Of a stretch of 64,000 nt of DNA, positions 35,042 to 45,955 are shown piece after piece. Below the pieces are notes generated by a model. It worked only from the letters and a program-made list of their open reading frames with translations, was not told where the DNA came from and ran no database searches. Every line of letters begins with the position of its first letter. The stretch's first letter is position 1. The position numbers were made by a program, and so were the translations under genes. This stretch comes from Sesamum alatum (taxonomy: Eukaryota; Streptophyta; Magnoliopsida; Lamiales; Pedaliaceae): the NCBI GenBank assembly GCA_034509735.1, contig JACGWO010000005.1, positions 15,923,264 to 15,987,263 on the forward strand, written 5' to 3'.

Positions 35042-35671
35042 ATGTTAGGATTGTACTGAACGACTGTTTCTATGTACCTAGTATGATTAAAAACATTGTT
35101 TCCATCCCGGTCCTTGATAAGGAGGGATATGAATTTACCGTCAATAAAAACGGTTTTTTTCATTATCAAAGATGGTATTTCTCATCTGCTTGGTACATTG
35201 GTCAACGGTCTGTACATACTTCAACAGTCTAATTGGATTATGACTGCAGAACACAAACGAAAACATGATGATCATAATAACGCACAGATATGGCATGCGA
35301 GGTTAGGTCATATCTCTAAAGATAGGATAAGAAAGTTGGTGGACTCAAAGAGTCTAGAAATAGACGATTTGGACAACCTACCGACCTGCGAATCTTGTCT
35401 AAAGGGAAAGATGACCAAGAAACCCTTTGTTGGACAAAGTACGCTAGCCAGTGGTCTGTTGGATTTGATCCATACAGATGTCTGTGGTCCACTAAATACT
35501 CAGGCTAGAGGTGGGTACTCGTACTTCATAACCTTTACCGATGATCACTCATGGTATGGTTATGTTTACCTGATGAGGTACAAGTCTGAAGCCTTTGGAA
35601 GGTTTAAGGAATACAGACTTGAAGTAGAGAACCAAACCGGTCGAAAAATCAAAGCCCTTCGGTCGGACTGA
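35042..35671 (+). pseudogene. int: D: protease end and integrase first part
   Basis: Continues D's polyprotein after C. One extra T in a T-run at about 35153-35160 shifts the frame, so the open part is 35096-35671. Integrase His/Cys region and H-T-D-V-C-G-P-L are present. A CGA-to-TGA change directly after the second catalytic aspartate (L-R-S-D then stop, 35669-35671) ends the frame. Confidence 0.86.
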
Positions 35672-35683
35672 GGTGGAGAGTAT

Positions 35684-37291
35684 TTGAGTGGTGAGTTTAC
35701 TGATTATCTAAAAGAGAATGGGATTCTCTGTCAGTGGACCCCTCCTGGAACACCGCAGCTTAATGGTGTGTCTGAAAGGAGGAATCGGACCTTGTTGGAC
35801 ATGGTCCGATCCATGATGAGTTTTACCAAACTCCCCCTTTCCTGTTGGGGATACGCTCTTGAGACGGCGGCCAAAGTTTTGAACTTGGCGCCATCTAAAA
35901 GGGTATCCCAAACGCCATATGAGATATGGCATGGCAAGCCTACCTCCTACAAATACTTGAAAGTGTGGGGTTGCCCCGCATATGTCAAGAGATTAGTGGG
36001 AGATAAACTGGACTCGAGGTCTAGTTTATGCAGGTTCATCGGCTATCCAAAAGAAACTGCGGGGTATTATTTCTATGATCCCTCCGAGCAAAAGGTTTTT
36101 GTCTCGCGAAACGCAGTGTTTTTGGAAAAAGGTTTTCCATCGGATAGTCGACGCGATGAGGTGCTCCTTGAGGAATCAAGTGAGGCACCCCAAGAGGCGG
36201 TAGTGACATCTGAGCCTGATATTGTTCCAGTCCTCCGTAGGTCAGCCAAAGTATCCCATGCACCTGATAGGTATGGATTTCTGGGCCTGACCGGTCAGTT
36301 GGATAATGATCCGAAGACGTACAGAGAAGCGATGTCGGACATCAATTCGGACAAGTGGCTTGAGGCCATGAAATCCGAGATGGACTCGATGGGTACAAAC
36401 AAGGTTTGGACCCTAGTAGATCCACCCAAAGGGGTTAAACCCGTAGGGTGTAAATGGGCCTACAAACGTAAGCTTGGAGCGGACGGGGAGGTTACAACCT
36501 TCAAAGCCAGGCTTGTGGCGAAAGGTTACACTCAACCACCCGGGGTCGATTTTGAGGAAACCTACTCGCCCGTAGCAATGGCCAAGTCCATTCGGATACT
36601 GCTTGCCATAGCAGCATGGTACGACTATGAAATATGGCAGATGGACGTGAAAACGGCTTTCCTCAACGGTTTCGTAGAGGAAGAGATCTATATGGATCAG
36701 CCGGAGGGTTTCACAACTGTTGGAGAAGAGCAGAAGGTCTGCCGTCTCCAAAGGTCCATCTATGGCCTCAAACAAGCTTCCCGAAGCTGGAACATACGTT
36801 TTGATGAAGTCATATGGGGATATGATTTCACCAAGAACGAGTCCGATCCTTATGTATACAAGAAGATCAGTGGGAGCTCAGTTGCGTTTCTGGTGCTTTA
36901 CGTGGATAACATGTTGCTCATTGGGAATGACGCTAAGATGTTGGCTACCACTAAAGCTTGGTTGTCAACGCAATTCTCTATGAAGGATATGGGCGGGGCA
37001 TCCTACATCCTTGGCATCAAGATCTACAGGGATAGGTCTAGAAGGATGTTAGGAATGGCCCAGTCCTCGTACATTGAGAAAGTCTTGAAGAGATTCAAGA
37101 TGGAGAACTCAAAACGAGGATTCCTTCCTATGAGGCATGGAATTAAGTTATCCAAGAAGCAGTCTCCTAAGACTGATGAGGAGCTTAAAAGGATGTTGAA
37201 CATCCCCTATGCTTCAGCCGTAGGCAGCATACAGTATGTTGTTCAATGCACTAGACCTGATGTGGCTTTCGCTTTTAGCGTAACAAGTTGA
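35684..37291 (+). pseudogene. int-rt: D: integrase end and reverse transcriptase
   Basis: 535 codons in the same frame as the preceding piece but after the TGA. Integrase glutamate is in S-E-R-R-N-R-T-L (about residue 32). A linker of about 60 residues follows; RT starts near 245. The first RT catalytic aspartate is D321 (M-D-V-K-T-A-F-L-N-G). The Y-V-D-D box reads Y-V-D-N at 406-409 (GAC to AAC), so one metal-binding aspartate is lost and polymerase activity is not expected. The frame ends at a TGA (37289-37291) where other copies have an Arg or Thr codon, just before RNase H. Confidence 0.88.
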
Positions 37292-37873
37292 TATCAGTCG
37301 TGTGCTGGGGAGGCACATTGGAGTGCAGTCAAGACTATCCTGAAGTACCTGAAAAGGACTAAGGACATTTTCTTGACCTACGGCGGTGGAGAGTTGATAC
37401 TGGAAGGCTATAGCGACGCTAGCTTCCAGTCGGATGACGATGATGCCAAGTCTCAGTATGGTTTTGTGTTTCGGCTAAATGGTGGCGTGGTTACTTGAAA
37501 GAGTTCCAAGTTGGCCACCACGGCGGACTCCACCATAGAGTTTTGAATACATAGCGGCTTTGGAAGCTGCTAAGGAGTGGTTTGGTTGATGAGCTACATC
37601 CAAAGGTTGGATGTAGTACCTAGCATTGCTAAGCCTATAATTATCTTTTATGATACCAAATGGGGCGATAGCGCTAGCAAAGGAACCAAGATCTCATCAC
37701 GATCCAAGCATATTCTTAGACGCTACCATCTGCTTAGAGAGATGGATAGTAGGAGTGACGTTCGGTTGGCCCGAGTCAGCTCCGCAGAAAACATAGCAGA
37801 TCCACTTGCTAAGCCCATGTCGCAAGTTGCCCACACTCACCATCTGAATAAGAGGTTTGAGGTCAATGGGTGA
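37292..37873 (+). pseudogene. rh: D: RNase H remnant
   Basis: Recognisable as S-Y-Q-S-C-A-G-E-A-H-W through S-K-H-I-L-R-R-Y-H and A-D-P-L-A-K-P-M, but with a TGA at about 37497 and the same two insertions as C (37530-37550 and 37571-37593). The open piece 37577-37873 covers the C-terminus only. Confidence 0.83.
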
Positions 37874-37886
37874 TTGGCTTTAGGTC

Positions 37887-37897
37887 AAGTGGGAGAT
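37887..37897 (+). other. Polypurine tract of element D
   Basis: AAGTGGGAGAT immediately before the 3' LTR. Confidence 0.87.
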
Positions 37898-40127
37898 TGT
37901 TGGAGTAGGTGACCAGAAAGTCAATAGGTTTGGCAATTTGTAACCTATTCGACAACTTGACGTAGACGTAATATTATTATGTGATGAATAAGATAAGTGT
38001 TCGTCACCAATGGTACCTTCTTTGTTGCGCTCATCTTACATTTGTTAAAATGGTGTTTAACTTATATCGCAACAAAGCCCACAGACCTTGGATAACAACT
38101 CGTGCAGTTGGGCCACACATTGGATGGTGGTCATGCAACCAACTGATTAAGAGTTGGGTATGAAACGTTCCCTGTCGAGGACCTCGAGACAGGGCATCGA
38201 GAGTCCTATTGAGACTTGCGTCAAGAGTCGTGTTCATTGGATGAGTGCCGTGTTTCATCGGCGACAGGCGTAGGACGCCTACACGATCTTGATGGGTTGG
38301 TCGACTGGGGTTGAGCCGACTGGACTGACTCACGGGGATCATCATATGGAAGCCTTGGAGGCTTGGTCGGTATGATTGTATTTTCCCAGTTCCGATAGTA
38401 CGGGAGTAATCCTCAGACTTGACGGATCATGGCAGTCGCGTGCACAGGACGGCTGTATCTTGGATCTGGCGAGAGGTAATCATTCTGTAAGATGATTATC
38501 ATAAGCCTTGTCTAGTGCAGTCGGAATGTGTAGCGAGGACGGTGGATTCCAAGAAGAGGATCTGTCCCCTGTCAGTACGTGACAAAGGTATCTCCTATGC
38601 ACTCGGAGACACGTTCATGCTGTTTAAAGCTGTGGCCACAGTGGTTGGTCGAACAGGGAATGGTTCCCTGTGTCGACGCAATGAAGCATACGTGGTCTCG
38701 AGTATTAAGCATAAATGCCTAGTCAAGGATGGGAACCGACGCCCAATTCCATACCCTAGACTAAGGCCGGGAGATGGTAGACGGAAGAATCGTACCCGTA
38801 CGGAATCGGCGCCTAAATGTTCATGCCAATTTCACCTAGTCTCTAGTGCCATGGACCGTTGCTAGACGGCCACCCATGGTAACGGGCCCTTGTGGGACAC
38901 GGGCCCAAGTCTAGCTGAGGGTGAACCTAAATGGTCACACACAAATCACCGAGGAGGTTGAGAGATCGACTTGGAGTCAATCTTGAAGGATAAAATAAGT
39001 AATTGGATTACTTAAGGGAAAGTCCATTGGATGGACGGGCCGATTTTGCATCGGACTTTCATTTAATCGGTAAATTGGATTTTCGATTAAATATGGAAAG
39101 TTGAGATGTTGAGACGTTGGATCTTTTAATTGGATTAAAAGATCAACGGGAATAATTTAAGTGGACATTAAATTGGATTTAATATTGGGTTCGTCGTAAT
39201 TGGATTACGATAAAACCCGGTCCATTAAATTATACCCGAGAGGAGAAATAATTCCTAATTTGGAATAGGAAGAAGTTGGACTTCTTCCCTTAATTAAACA
39301 TGGCCGACATGCTCCCTTGGAGGAAGCAAAATCAGCTACGTTGCATGCTAGGTGGTATGTTGACTTGTCTCTTTTGGAAAGAAACAAATCAACTCCAATC
39401 AAACTCTTCCCTTTTGGTATGATTTGATCATACCGTAAATTTTGGTAGGCTTGATTGAAGAATTGATGGTCATTGTTTGGAATGAATCTAGACATCCTTG
39501 GATGAACCTAGACACATTCCAATAATCACATTAATTATGTATATATATTAGAATATACAACACCAAGCATAAGTGATTCATTATTCATCTTTTTCTAGGA
39601 AAAAGAGAAGACAAAAATCCCTCTCCTCTCTCTCCAATTTCGTGCTCTCTCCCTCTGCCACACTTGTATTCTTCACTTGATTTTGAATCAAGAAGAAGAA
39701 CAAAGTAAGTTTAAGAGAACACTAATTCATAGTGTTCTTCTCTTAAACCGATTCCTTCTAAACCCGTTCTTTTCTAGCAAGAAGAACGTGTGTTTCTTCC
39801 GGTGTGGTGTGGATCACCTTTGGAGAATCCATACGTTTGGATTTCGTGAGCATTCCGGAGAAGGAACAACGCAAGTAGCCGGGAGCATACGCTAAACAAT
39901 CAAAGGTAACGGTTTATTACGCTTTGATTGATTTCATTTATATATCTATGCCCTATGTGCTTAAATATATGTCTTAATATTTACGCATCCTACATCGAAC
40001 GCCCGGTTGAGCACCCAAGGGTACACCCCTTGTGATTCGCGTATTTTGAATTTGATTTAAATTTACGCACACTTTTCTCGCTTTCTCACTTCCGCTCGCG
40101 CTCCTGGGCGGATCCGCTTGTCCTTCA
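37898..40127 (+). repeat. Element D 3' LTR (family 2)
   Basis: 2230 bp, TGTTGGAGTAGGTGACC to TTGTCCTTCA, followed by GTTAG and B's tail sequence. Confidence 0.93.
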
Positions 40128-40132
40128 GTTAG
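40128..40132. repeat. Target-site duplication GTTAG, right of element D
   Basis: Partner of GTCAG at 20509-20513. Confidence 0.75.
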
Positions 40133-40169
40133 ACATATGGGCGATTGGCTTTAAGGTCAAGTGGGAGAT
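40133..40169 (+). other. Element B polyprotein tail and polypurine tract
   Basis: Reads as the end of the family-1 polyprotein (H-M-G-D-W-L region), then AAGTGGGAGAT at 40159-40169 next to B's 3' LTR. It proves that 20508 and 40133 were once adjacent. Confidence 0.88.
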
Positions 40170-41022
40170 TGTTAGAATAGGTGACCATGTAAGCCAATTT
40201 TGGCAGGCAAAATGTAACCTATGTCTAGACAATTTCAGGGATTTGATAAATCATTAATGAATAAGAAGTGATATTTATTTGGCATTACTTTGTTTGTGTT
40301 CACTTTATCTGCTTTATACTTATCTGTTCACTACGCAAACAAAGCCCATAGACTGAAAACGTATTTCGGGGACTGGGACTACGCTTGGAGGTAGGTCCAT
40401 GAAATCAGTCCTGCCGAATCAGTCCGGAAATCTCCGAGTCAAGGAATCTCAAAAATGGGTACCGAGATTCCCCTTGAGACTTGAACTAAGCATCTGCTGT
40501 CGTATTAAATCGACGGGTGAAGAAGGTCGTCTAAACAGTGTTAGTGGGTTAGCCTGCTAGGGAGCAGCTGACTGAGGTGACTCGCGGGAACCATCTTACG
40601 GAGGACCTTGAGTAGGGTTGGCTAGGTCTGACGTCTGTTCCCGGTTCCAACAGTACAGGTCAAGTCCTTTGACTTGAGGAACTGCTGAGTTTACCTGTAT
40701 ATCAGGGTTGTATCTTAGATATGGTGAGAGATTGCCAAGAAGCACTTGAGTAGTCATAAGCCATGTCTAGTGCAGCTCCGGTGTACAAAGTGACAGTAGC
40801 TTCCAAGAAAGGATCTGTCTCCTCTCAAAAGGTATTGACAGTCAAGTCTCACATATGCTCTGTGTCTTGTCCCTAAAATCTGTGGCCACAGTAATTAAAC
40901 AGAAGGGAAGGTTTCCCTTGCGGCGTTTAGTAAGGACAGACCGTCACTTAGGTCCAAAATGGGTACCTGCATTTTCCCGTGCCCTAGACTGTAAGTGGTG
41001 AGACCATAGACGGAAGGACAAG
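40170..41022 (+). repeat. Element B 3' LTR, first part (family 1)
   Basis: Begins TGTTAGAATAGGTGACC and follows the family-1 LTR for 853 bp, to the block before CAAGTGTACTG, where a family-2 LTR is inserted. The remainder is beyond the window. Confidence 0.9.
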
Positions 41023-43027
41023 TGTTAGAATAGGTAACCAGAAGCCAATAGGTTTGGCGATTTGTAACCTATCTGACAACTTGATGTAAATGTAATATTA
41101 TTATGTGATAAATAAAATGAGTATTCGTCACTTCTAGTGCTTACTTTGTTGCGCTCATTTAACATTTGTTAAAACGGTGTTTAACTTATATCGCAACAAA
41201 GCCCACAGACCATGGATAACAACTCGTGAGTTAGGCCATGCATTGGATGGTGGTCATGAAACCAACTGATTAAGAGTTGGGTTTGAAACGTTCCAAGTCG
41301 AGGACCTCGAGACAGGGCATCAAGAGTCCTATGGAGACTTGCGTCAAGAGTCGTGTTCATTGGATGAGTGTTGTGTTTCATCGGCGACAGGCGTGGGAAG
41401 CCTACACGATCCTGATAGGTTGGTCGACTGGGGTCGAGCCGACTGGACTGACTCGGGGGATCATCATATGGAAACCTTGGAGGCTTGGTCGGTATGATTG
41501 GTTTTCCCCGGTTCCGATAGTACGTGAGTAATCTTCAGACTTGAGGGATCATGGCAGTCGCGTGTACATGACGGCTGTATCTTGGATCTGGCAAGAGGTA
41601 ATCATTCTGTAAGATGAGTATCATAACCCTTGTCCAGTGCAGTCGGAATGTGTAGCGAGGACGGTGGATTCCAAGAAGAGGATCCGTCCCCTGTCAGTAT
41701 ATGACAGAGGTATCTCCTAAGCGGAGACACGTTTATGCTATTTGAAGTTGTGGCCATAGTGGTTCGGCGAACAGGGAATGGTTTCCTGTGTCGACACAAT
41801 GAAGCATACGTGGTCTCAACTATTAAGCATAGATGCCTAGTCCAGGATGGAAACCGACGCCCAATTTCATACCCTAGACTAAGGCCGGGAGACGATAAAC
41901 GGAAGGATCGTACCCGAACGGAATCGGCGCCTAAATGTTCACGCCAATTCACCTAGTCTCTAGTGCCATGGACCGTTGCTAGACGGCCACCCATGGTAAT
42001 AGGCCCTTGTGGGACACGGGCCCAAGTCTAGCTGAGGCTGAACCTAAAGGGTCACACACAAATCACCGAGGAGGTTGAGAGATCGACTTGGAGTCAATCA
42101 CGAAGGATAAACCCGGTCCGTTAACTTTTACTCGAGAGGAGAAATAATTCCTATTTTGGAATAGGAAGAAGTTGGACTTCTTCCCTTATTTAAACATGGC
42201 CGACATGCTCCCATGGAGGAAGCAAAATCAGCCATGTTTCATGCTAGGTGGTATGTTGAGTTATCTCTTTTGGAAAGAGACAAATCAACTCCAATCAAGC
42301 TCTTCCCTTTTGGTATGATTTGATCATACCATAAATTTTCGTAGGCTTGATCGAAGAATTGATGGTGATTGATTGGAATGAATCTCGACATCCTTGGATG
42401 AACCTAGACACATTCCAATAATCACATTAATTATGTATATATATTAGAATATACAACACCAAGCATAAGTGATTCATTATTCATCTTTTTCTAGGAAAGA
42501 GAGAAGACAATTTTGGATCCCCTCTCCTCTCTCTCAATTCTCGGCCTCTCTCCCTCTCTCACATGTGTGTTCTTCACTTGATTTTGAATCAAGAAGAAGA
42601 ACAAACTAAGTTTAAGAGAGCACTAATTCATAGTGTTCTTCTCTTAAACCGATTCCTTCTTAAACCCGTTCTTTTCTAGCAAAAAGAACGTGTGTTTCTT
42701 CCGGTGTGGTGTGGATCACCTTTGGAGAATCCATATGTTTGGATTTCGTGCGCATTCCGGAGAAGGAACAACGCAAGTAGCCGGGAGCATACGCTAAACA
42801 ATCGAAGGTAACGGTCTCCTTACGATTTGATTCATTTATTGTATATATCTGTGCCCTATGTGTTTAAATATATATTTTCAATATTTACACATCCTATATC
42901 GAACGCCCGGTTGAGCACCCAAGGGTACACCCCTTGGGATTCGTTTATTTAAATTTGATTTAAATTTACGCATATTTCTTGCTTTCTCGCTTTCGCTCGC
43001 GCTCCGGGCGGATCCGCTTGTCCTTCA
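41023..43027 (+). repeat. Element E 5' LTR (family 2, internally deleted)
   Basis: 2005 bp, TGTTAGAATAGGTAACC to TTGTCCTTCA. It lacks about 0.22 kb at 42107-42112 compared with 25251-27477. The deletion lies between two GATAAA copies, leaving one. Confidence 0.92.
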
Positions 43028-43029
43028 AG

Positions 43030-43041
43030 TGGTATCAGAGC
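43030..43041 (+). other. Primer-binding site of element E
   Basis: TGGTATCAGAGC after the LTR end, same two-base spacer as in C. Confidence 0.92.
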
Positions 43042-43328
43042 CCGGTTCGATGTAAGGGGCATAGATCTATGTGCTTGGCATGATCTACTTGCTTTTATGG
43101 CTTTATTAGCACGTTAGATTATATAAATGTATGAATAATATGATGATTCAAATATTTGAATTTGATGGACTTTTGGCATGCTTATTTTTATTAGATTGGA
43201 TCTAAAATTGCATGCTTATTTTCAGAAAAATTGTTACTGTTATTATGCTGAAAAAGGATGTTGAATAAAAAAAATATATTGGGATCGGACGGCAGTGGCC
43301 GCGCGCAGGCGGGCGCCTGCGCGCGCGG
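43042..43328 (+). other. Element E leader fragment
   Basis: Family-2 leader start (GGTTCGATGTAAGGGGC) ending in a GC-rich tract (43285-43328) interrupted by array F. The bases before F are CGCGG. No gene. Confidence 0.8.
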
Positions 43329-45313
43329 TGTTAGAATAGGTGACCATGTAAGCCAATTTTGGCGGGAATATGTGACCTATGTCTAGACAATTTCAGGTGT
43401 TTGATAAAAATATTTATGAATAAAGAAGTGAAGTTCATATGGCAACACATTGTTTACGTTCACTTATATCTGCTATTACATATCTGTTCACTACGCAAAC
43501 AAAGCCCACGGACTGAGAAGCGATTTCGGGGACTGGGACTACGCTTGGAGGTAGGTCCATGAAATCAGTCTTACCGAATCAGTTCGAAAATCTCCAAGTC
43601 AAGGAATCTCGAAAATGGGTACCGAGATTCCCCTTGAGACTTGCACTAAGCATCCGCTGTTGCATTTCATCGACGGGTGACGAAGGTCGTCTAAGCAGTG
43701 TTAGTGGGTTAGCATGCTAGGAAGCAGCTAACTGAGGTGACTCGCGGGAACCGTCTTACGGAGGACCTTGAATATGGTCTGCAAGGTATGACGCGTATTC
43801 CCGGTTCCAACGGTACAGGTCAAGTCCTTTGCCTTGAGGAACTGCTGAGTTTACCTGTACATCAGGTCTGTATCTTAGATATGGTGAGAGATTGCCAAAA
43901 TACTCTTGAGTAGTCATAAGCCATGTCTAGTGCAGCTCTAGTGTACAGAGTGACAGTGGTTTCCAAGAAAGGATCTGTCTCCTGTCAAAAGGCATTGACA
44001 ATTGAGTCTCATGTATGCTCTGTGTCTCGTCCCTAAAATCTGTGGCCACAGTAACTGAACAGAAGGGAAGGTTTCCCTTGCGGCGTTTAGTAAGGACAGA
44101 CCGACACTTAGGTCCAAAATGGGTACCTGCATTTTCCGTGCCCTAGACCCTAAGTGATGAGACCGAAGATAGGAGGACAAGTGTACTGTTAGAGCCTAAA
44201 TGTTCATCCCGAATATTTCACCTAGTCTCAGTGACATGGACCGTTGCTAGATGGCCACCCATGGTAATGGACGGATTCTAGGAATCCGACCAAGTCTAGC
44301 TGAAAGGTGACCTAAAGAGTCACACACTATCCACACACACTTAGTATTTAATTTGGAATTAAATATTGGAGTAAAGGAATGATTAAATTGCATTTAATCG
44401 GGTCCTATATTTTCTTGGAAAATTAATTCCTTCTATTTGATAAAGGGAATTAAATTAATAAATTGAATTTATTAAGGGAATTAATTTAATGGGTCTAGAA
44501 TAAATATTAATATTTATTTATTTGGCTTCTTGGAATATTTAATAGGATTTAAATATTCCATTAAATTAAATTAATGGTTGAGATTTAATGGGAGAGATCA
44601 AAGGCTAGGATTGAATTTGACAAGGTCAAATTCTACTTTGACTAGGACTTTGACTAGGTCAAAATCCTAGTCAAATTAAGCTTCTAAAGAGGTGGAGTTT
44701 AAAGAGGATTAAACTCCTGCTCTATATAAACCCCTAGCCTCCTACACATTAGATGATGATGATTCTTGAAATTCCAACACACACACAACACACTCCCTCT
44801 CTCGTTTCTCTCCCTCTCGTCCACCCTCTGTCTCTCCAAGGAAAACATCTTTTCTTGTTCTCTTGTTCTTGGAACATTAGAACATTGATGAATCAATACC
44901 GTTAATTCATAACGTGTTGTTGATTCATCCACTCTAATAAATTATACTTGCTCGTTGCTAGCACGACGTTCAAGATACGTGGGTGGATCGTGTGTCACGA
45001 TTTGGAGGGTCTCAAGAACGAGATCTTGGTGCAAAACGGGGAACAATGTGTGTAGCCGTTGAAGACGAAAACGACAACGGGTAGGTCTCGTTTTAATATT
45101 TTTGTCTCTTTTAATTTTAAAACTCTATGGCCTCCATTATTATTGTATGTTGTTTATTCATGAGATACACCGAACACCCGGGAAATTTCAAGGGCACACC
45201 CCTTGAAACGTGTTCTTTAATTTAAAAGCATGTTTTAAATTCCGTATTTTATTTTTATACCGCGCTTCCGCATTCGCGCAATTTTCCCGGGACGATCCAC
45301 ACATCCTTTTTCA
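43329..45313 (+). repeat. Array F LTR 1 (family 1)
   Basis: 1985 bp, TGTTAGAATAGGTGACC to CCTTTTTCA. Confidence 0.95.
44617..44730 (+). promoter_or_regulatory. LTR 1 promoter: W-box cluster and TATA box
   Basis: Six TTGAC/GTCAA cores at 44617, 44625, 44638, 44650, 44658 and 44670, then TATATAAA at 44723-44730, followed by CT-rich sequence typical of a plant 5' untranslated region. Homologous clusters lie before TATA boxes at 52941-52948 and 60417-60424. Confidence 0.62.
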
Positions 45314-45314
45314 G

Positions 45315-45326
45315 TGGTATCAGAGC
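45315..45326 (+). other. Primer-binding site of unit F-a
   Basis: TGGTATCAGAGC, one base after the LTR. Confidence 0.93.
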
Positions 45327-45539
45327 CCGGTTCGGTGTATAGGCCTAGGATTTATGTGCGTTTTAAGCATGAAACGTGATCTTGGCATGTTTTTAATTAA
45401 ATCTTAATTTTCTTGATTTTAAAGCATGTCGTTTTACTGCTTCCAATTCGTGTGAATTTTTGCAAATTGGTATCTTCTGTTTTTCTTGGGAAATGGGCGT
45501 GGAAAAATTGAACGGAAAACGAAAAAACACCGCAACCGG

Positions 45540-45955
45540 CCAGCCAGGAGGGATGGCCGCGCGCAGCCAGGGTGTCTGCGCGCAGGCACGTGCGCACGCA
45601 GACAAGGGTGTCTGGGCGCAGACGGACACCAGGCAGCACCGCCAGGCGCGCGCGCACGCAGACAAAGGCGTCTGCGCGTGCGCGCCCGGCAGGCGTGCCC
45701 AGTGCACGTCTGCGCGCGCACTACGCAGGCGCAGATGCGAGGCTGGCGACCAGCAGGCCAGCGCGCGAGGCACGAGAGCCTGTGCGCGCGACGGCCTGCC
45801 GGAACCCCAAGCTGCGCAGCATGCTGCCGGCCAGGCGCGCGCGCACGCAGGCAGGGGCCTGCGCGCGCGCCGGCCAGGAAGCGCCTGCGCTCACGCAGGT
45901 AGCCTGCTGCCCTATGCGCAGACCGGCAGTCCGCTGCCGGCGGCGGCCAGTGATG
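45540..45955. repeat. GC-rich CpG-dense leader island (F-a)
   Basis: Built from shuffled short units such as GCGCGCACGCAGACAAGG, GGCGCGCGCG and CAGGCGTGCCCAG. Similar blocks occur in a different order in F-b and F-c. Confidence 0.82.

Larger units (their letters stand above)
20514..40127 (+). mobile_element. Element D: family-2 copia element, split by element C
   Basis: 5' LTR 20514-22721, internal part 22722-25250, then element C, internal part 35037-37897, 3' LTR 37898-40127. Removing C gives about 9.8 kb. The two LTRs share variants absent from C's LTRs (for example CTCCTGGG near the end), so they are a pair. The primer-binding site and first part of the leader are missing and replaced by 8 bases of the far-side target flank. 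Protease (DTE), RT (YVDN) and RNase H are damaged. Confidence 0.85.
1195..41022 (+). mobile_element. Element B: family-1 copia element, host of the whole nest
   Basis: B is reconstructed from pieces that join exactly at target-site duplications of younger insertions: leader about 1195-1975, leader and gag-pol 14136-17540, RT/RNase H 19498-20513, and tail plus 3' LTR 40128-41022. Insertions at 1976 (A), 17541 (solo LTR), 20514 (D) and 41023 (E) separate them. B has the most stops of the elements read here and has lost its gag start codon, which fits the oldest layer. Its 5' end is unclear because an inverted gag fragment lies between the LTR remnant at 1-537 and the leader. The rest of its 3' LTR is not in the window. 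Confidence 0.8.
41023..43328 (+). mobile_element. Element E: family-2 copia element, 5' part only
   Basis: LTR, primer site and 0.3 kb of leader are present. Array F is inserted at 43329 in the GC-rich tract. The other end of E, and a target duplication for ACAAG (41018-41022), should lie beyond the window. Confidence 0.85.

Noticed and set aside
44617..44674. Repeated TTTGACTAGG units considered as a CRISPR-like or satellite repeat
   Set aside because: Repeats are short, in both orientations and without regular spacers; they fit promoter W-boxes in a plant LTR.
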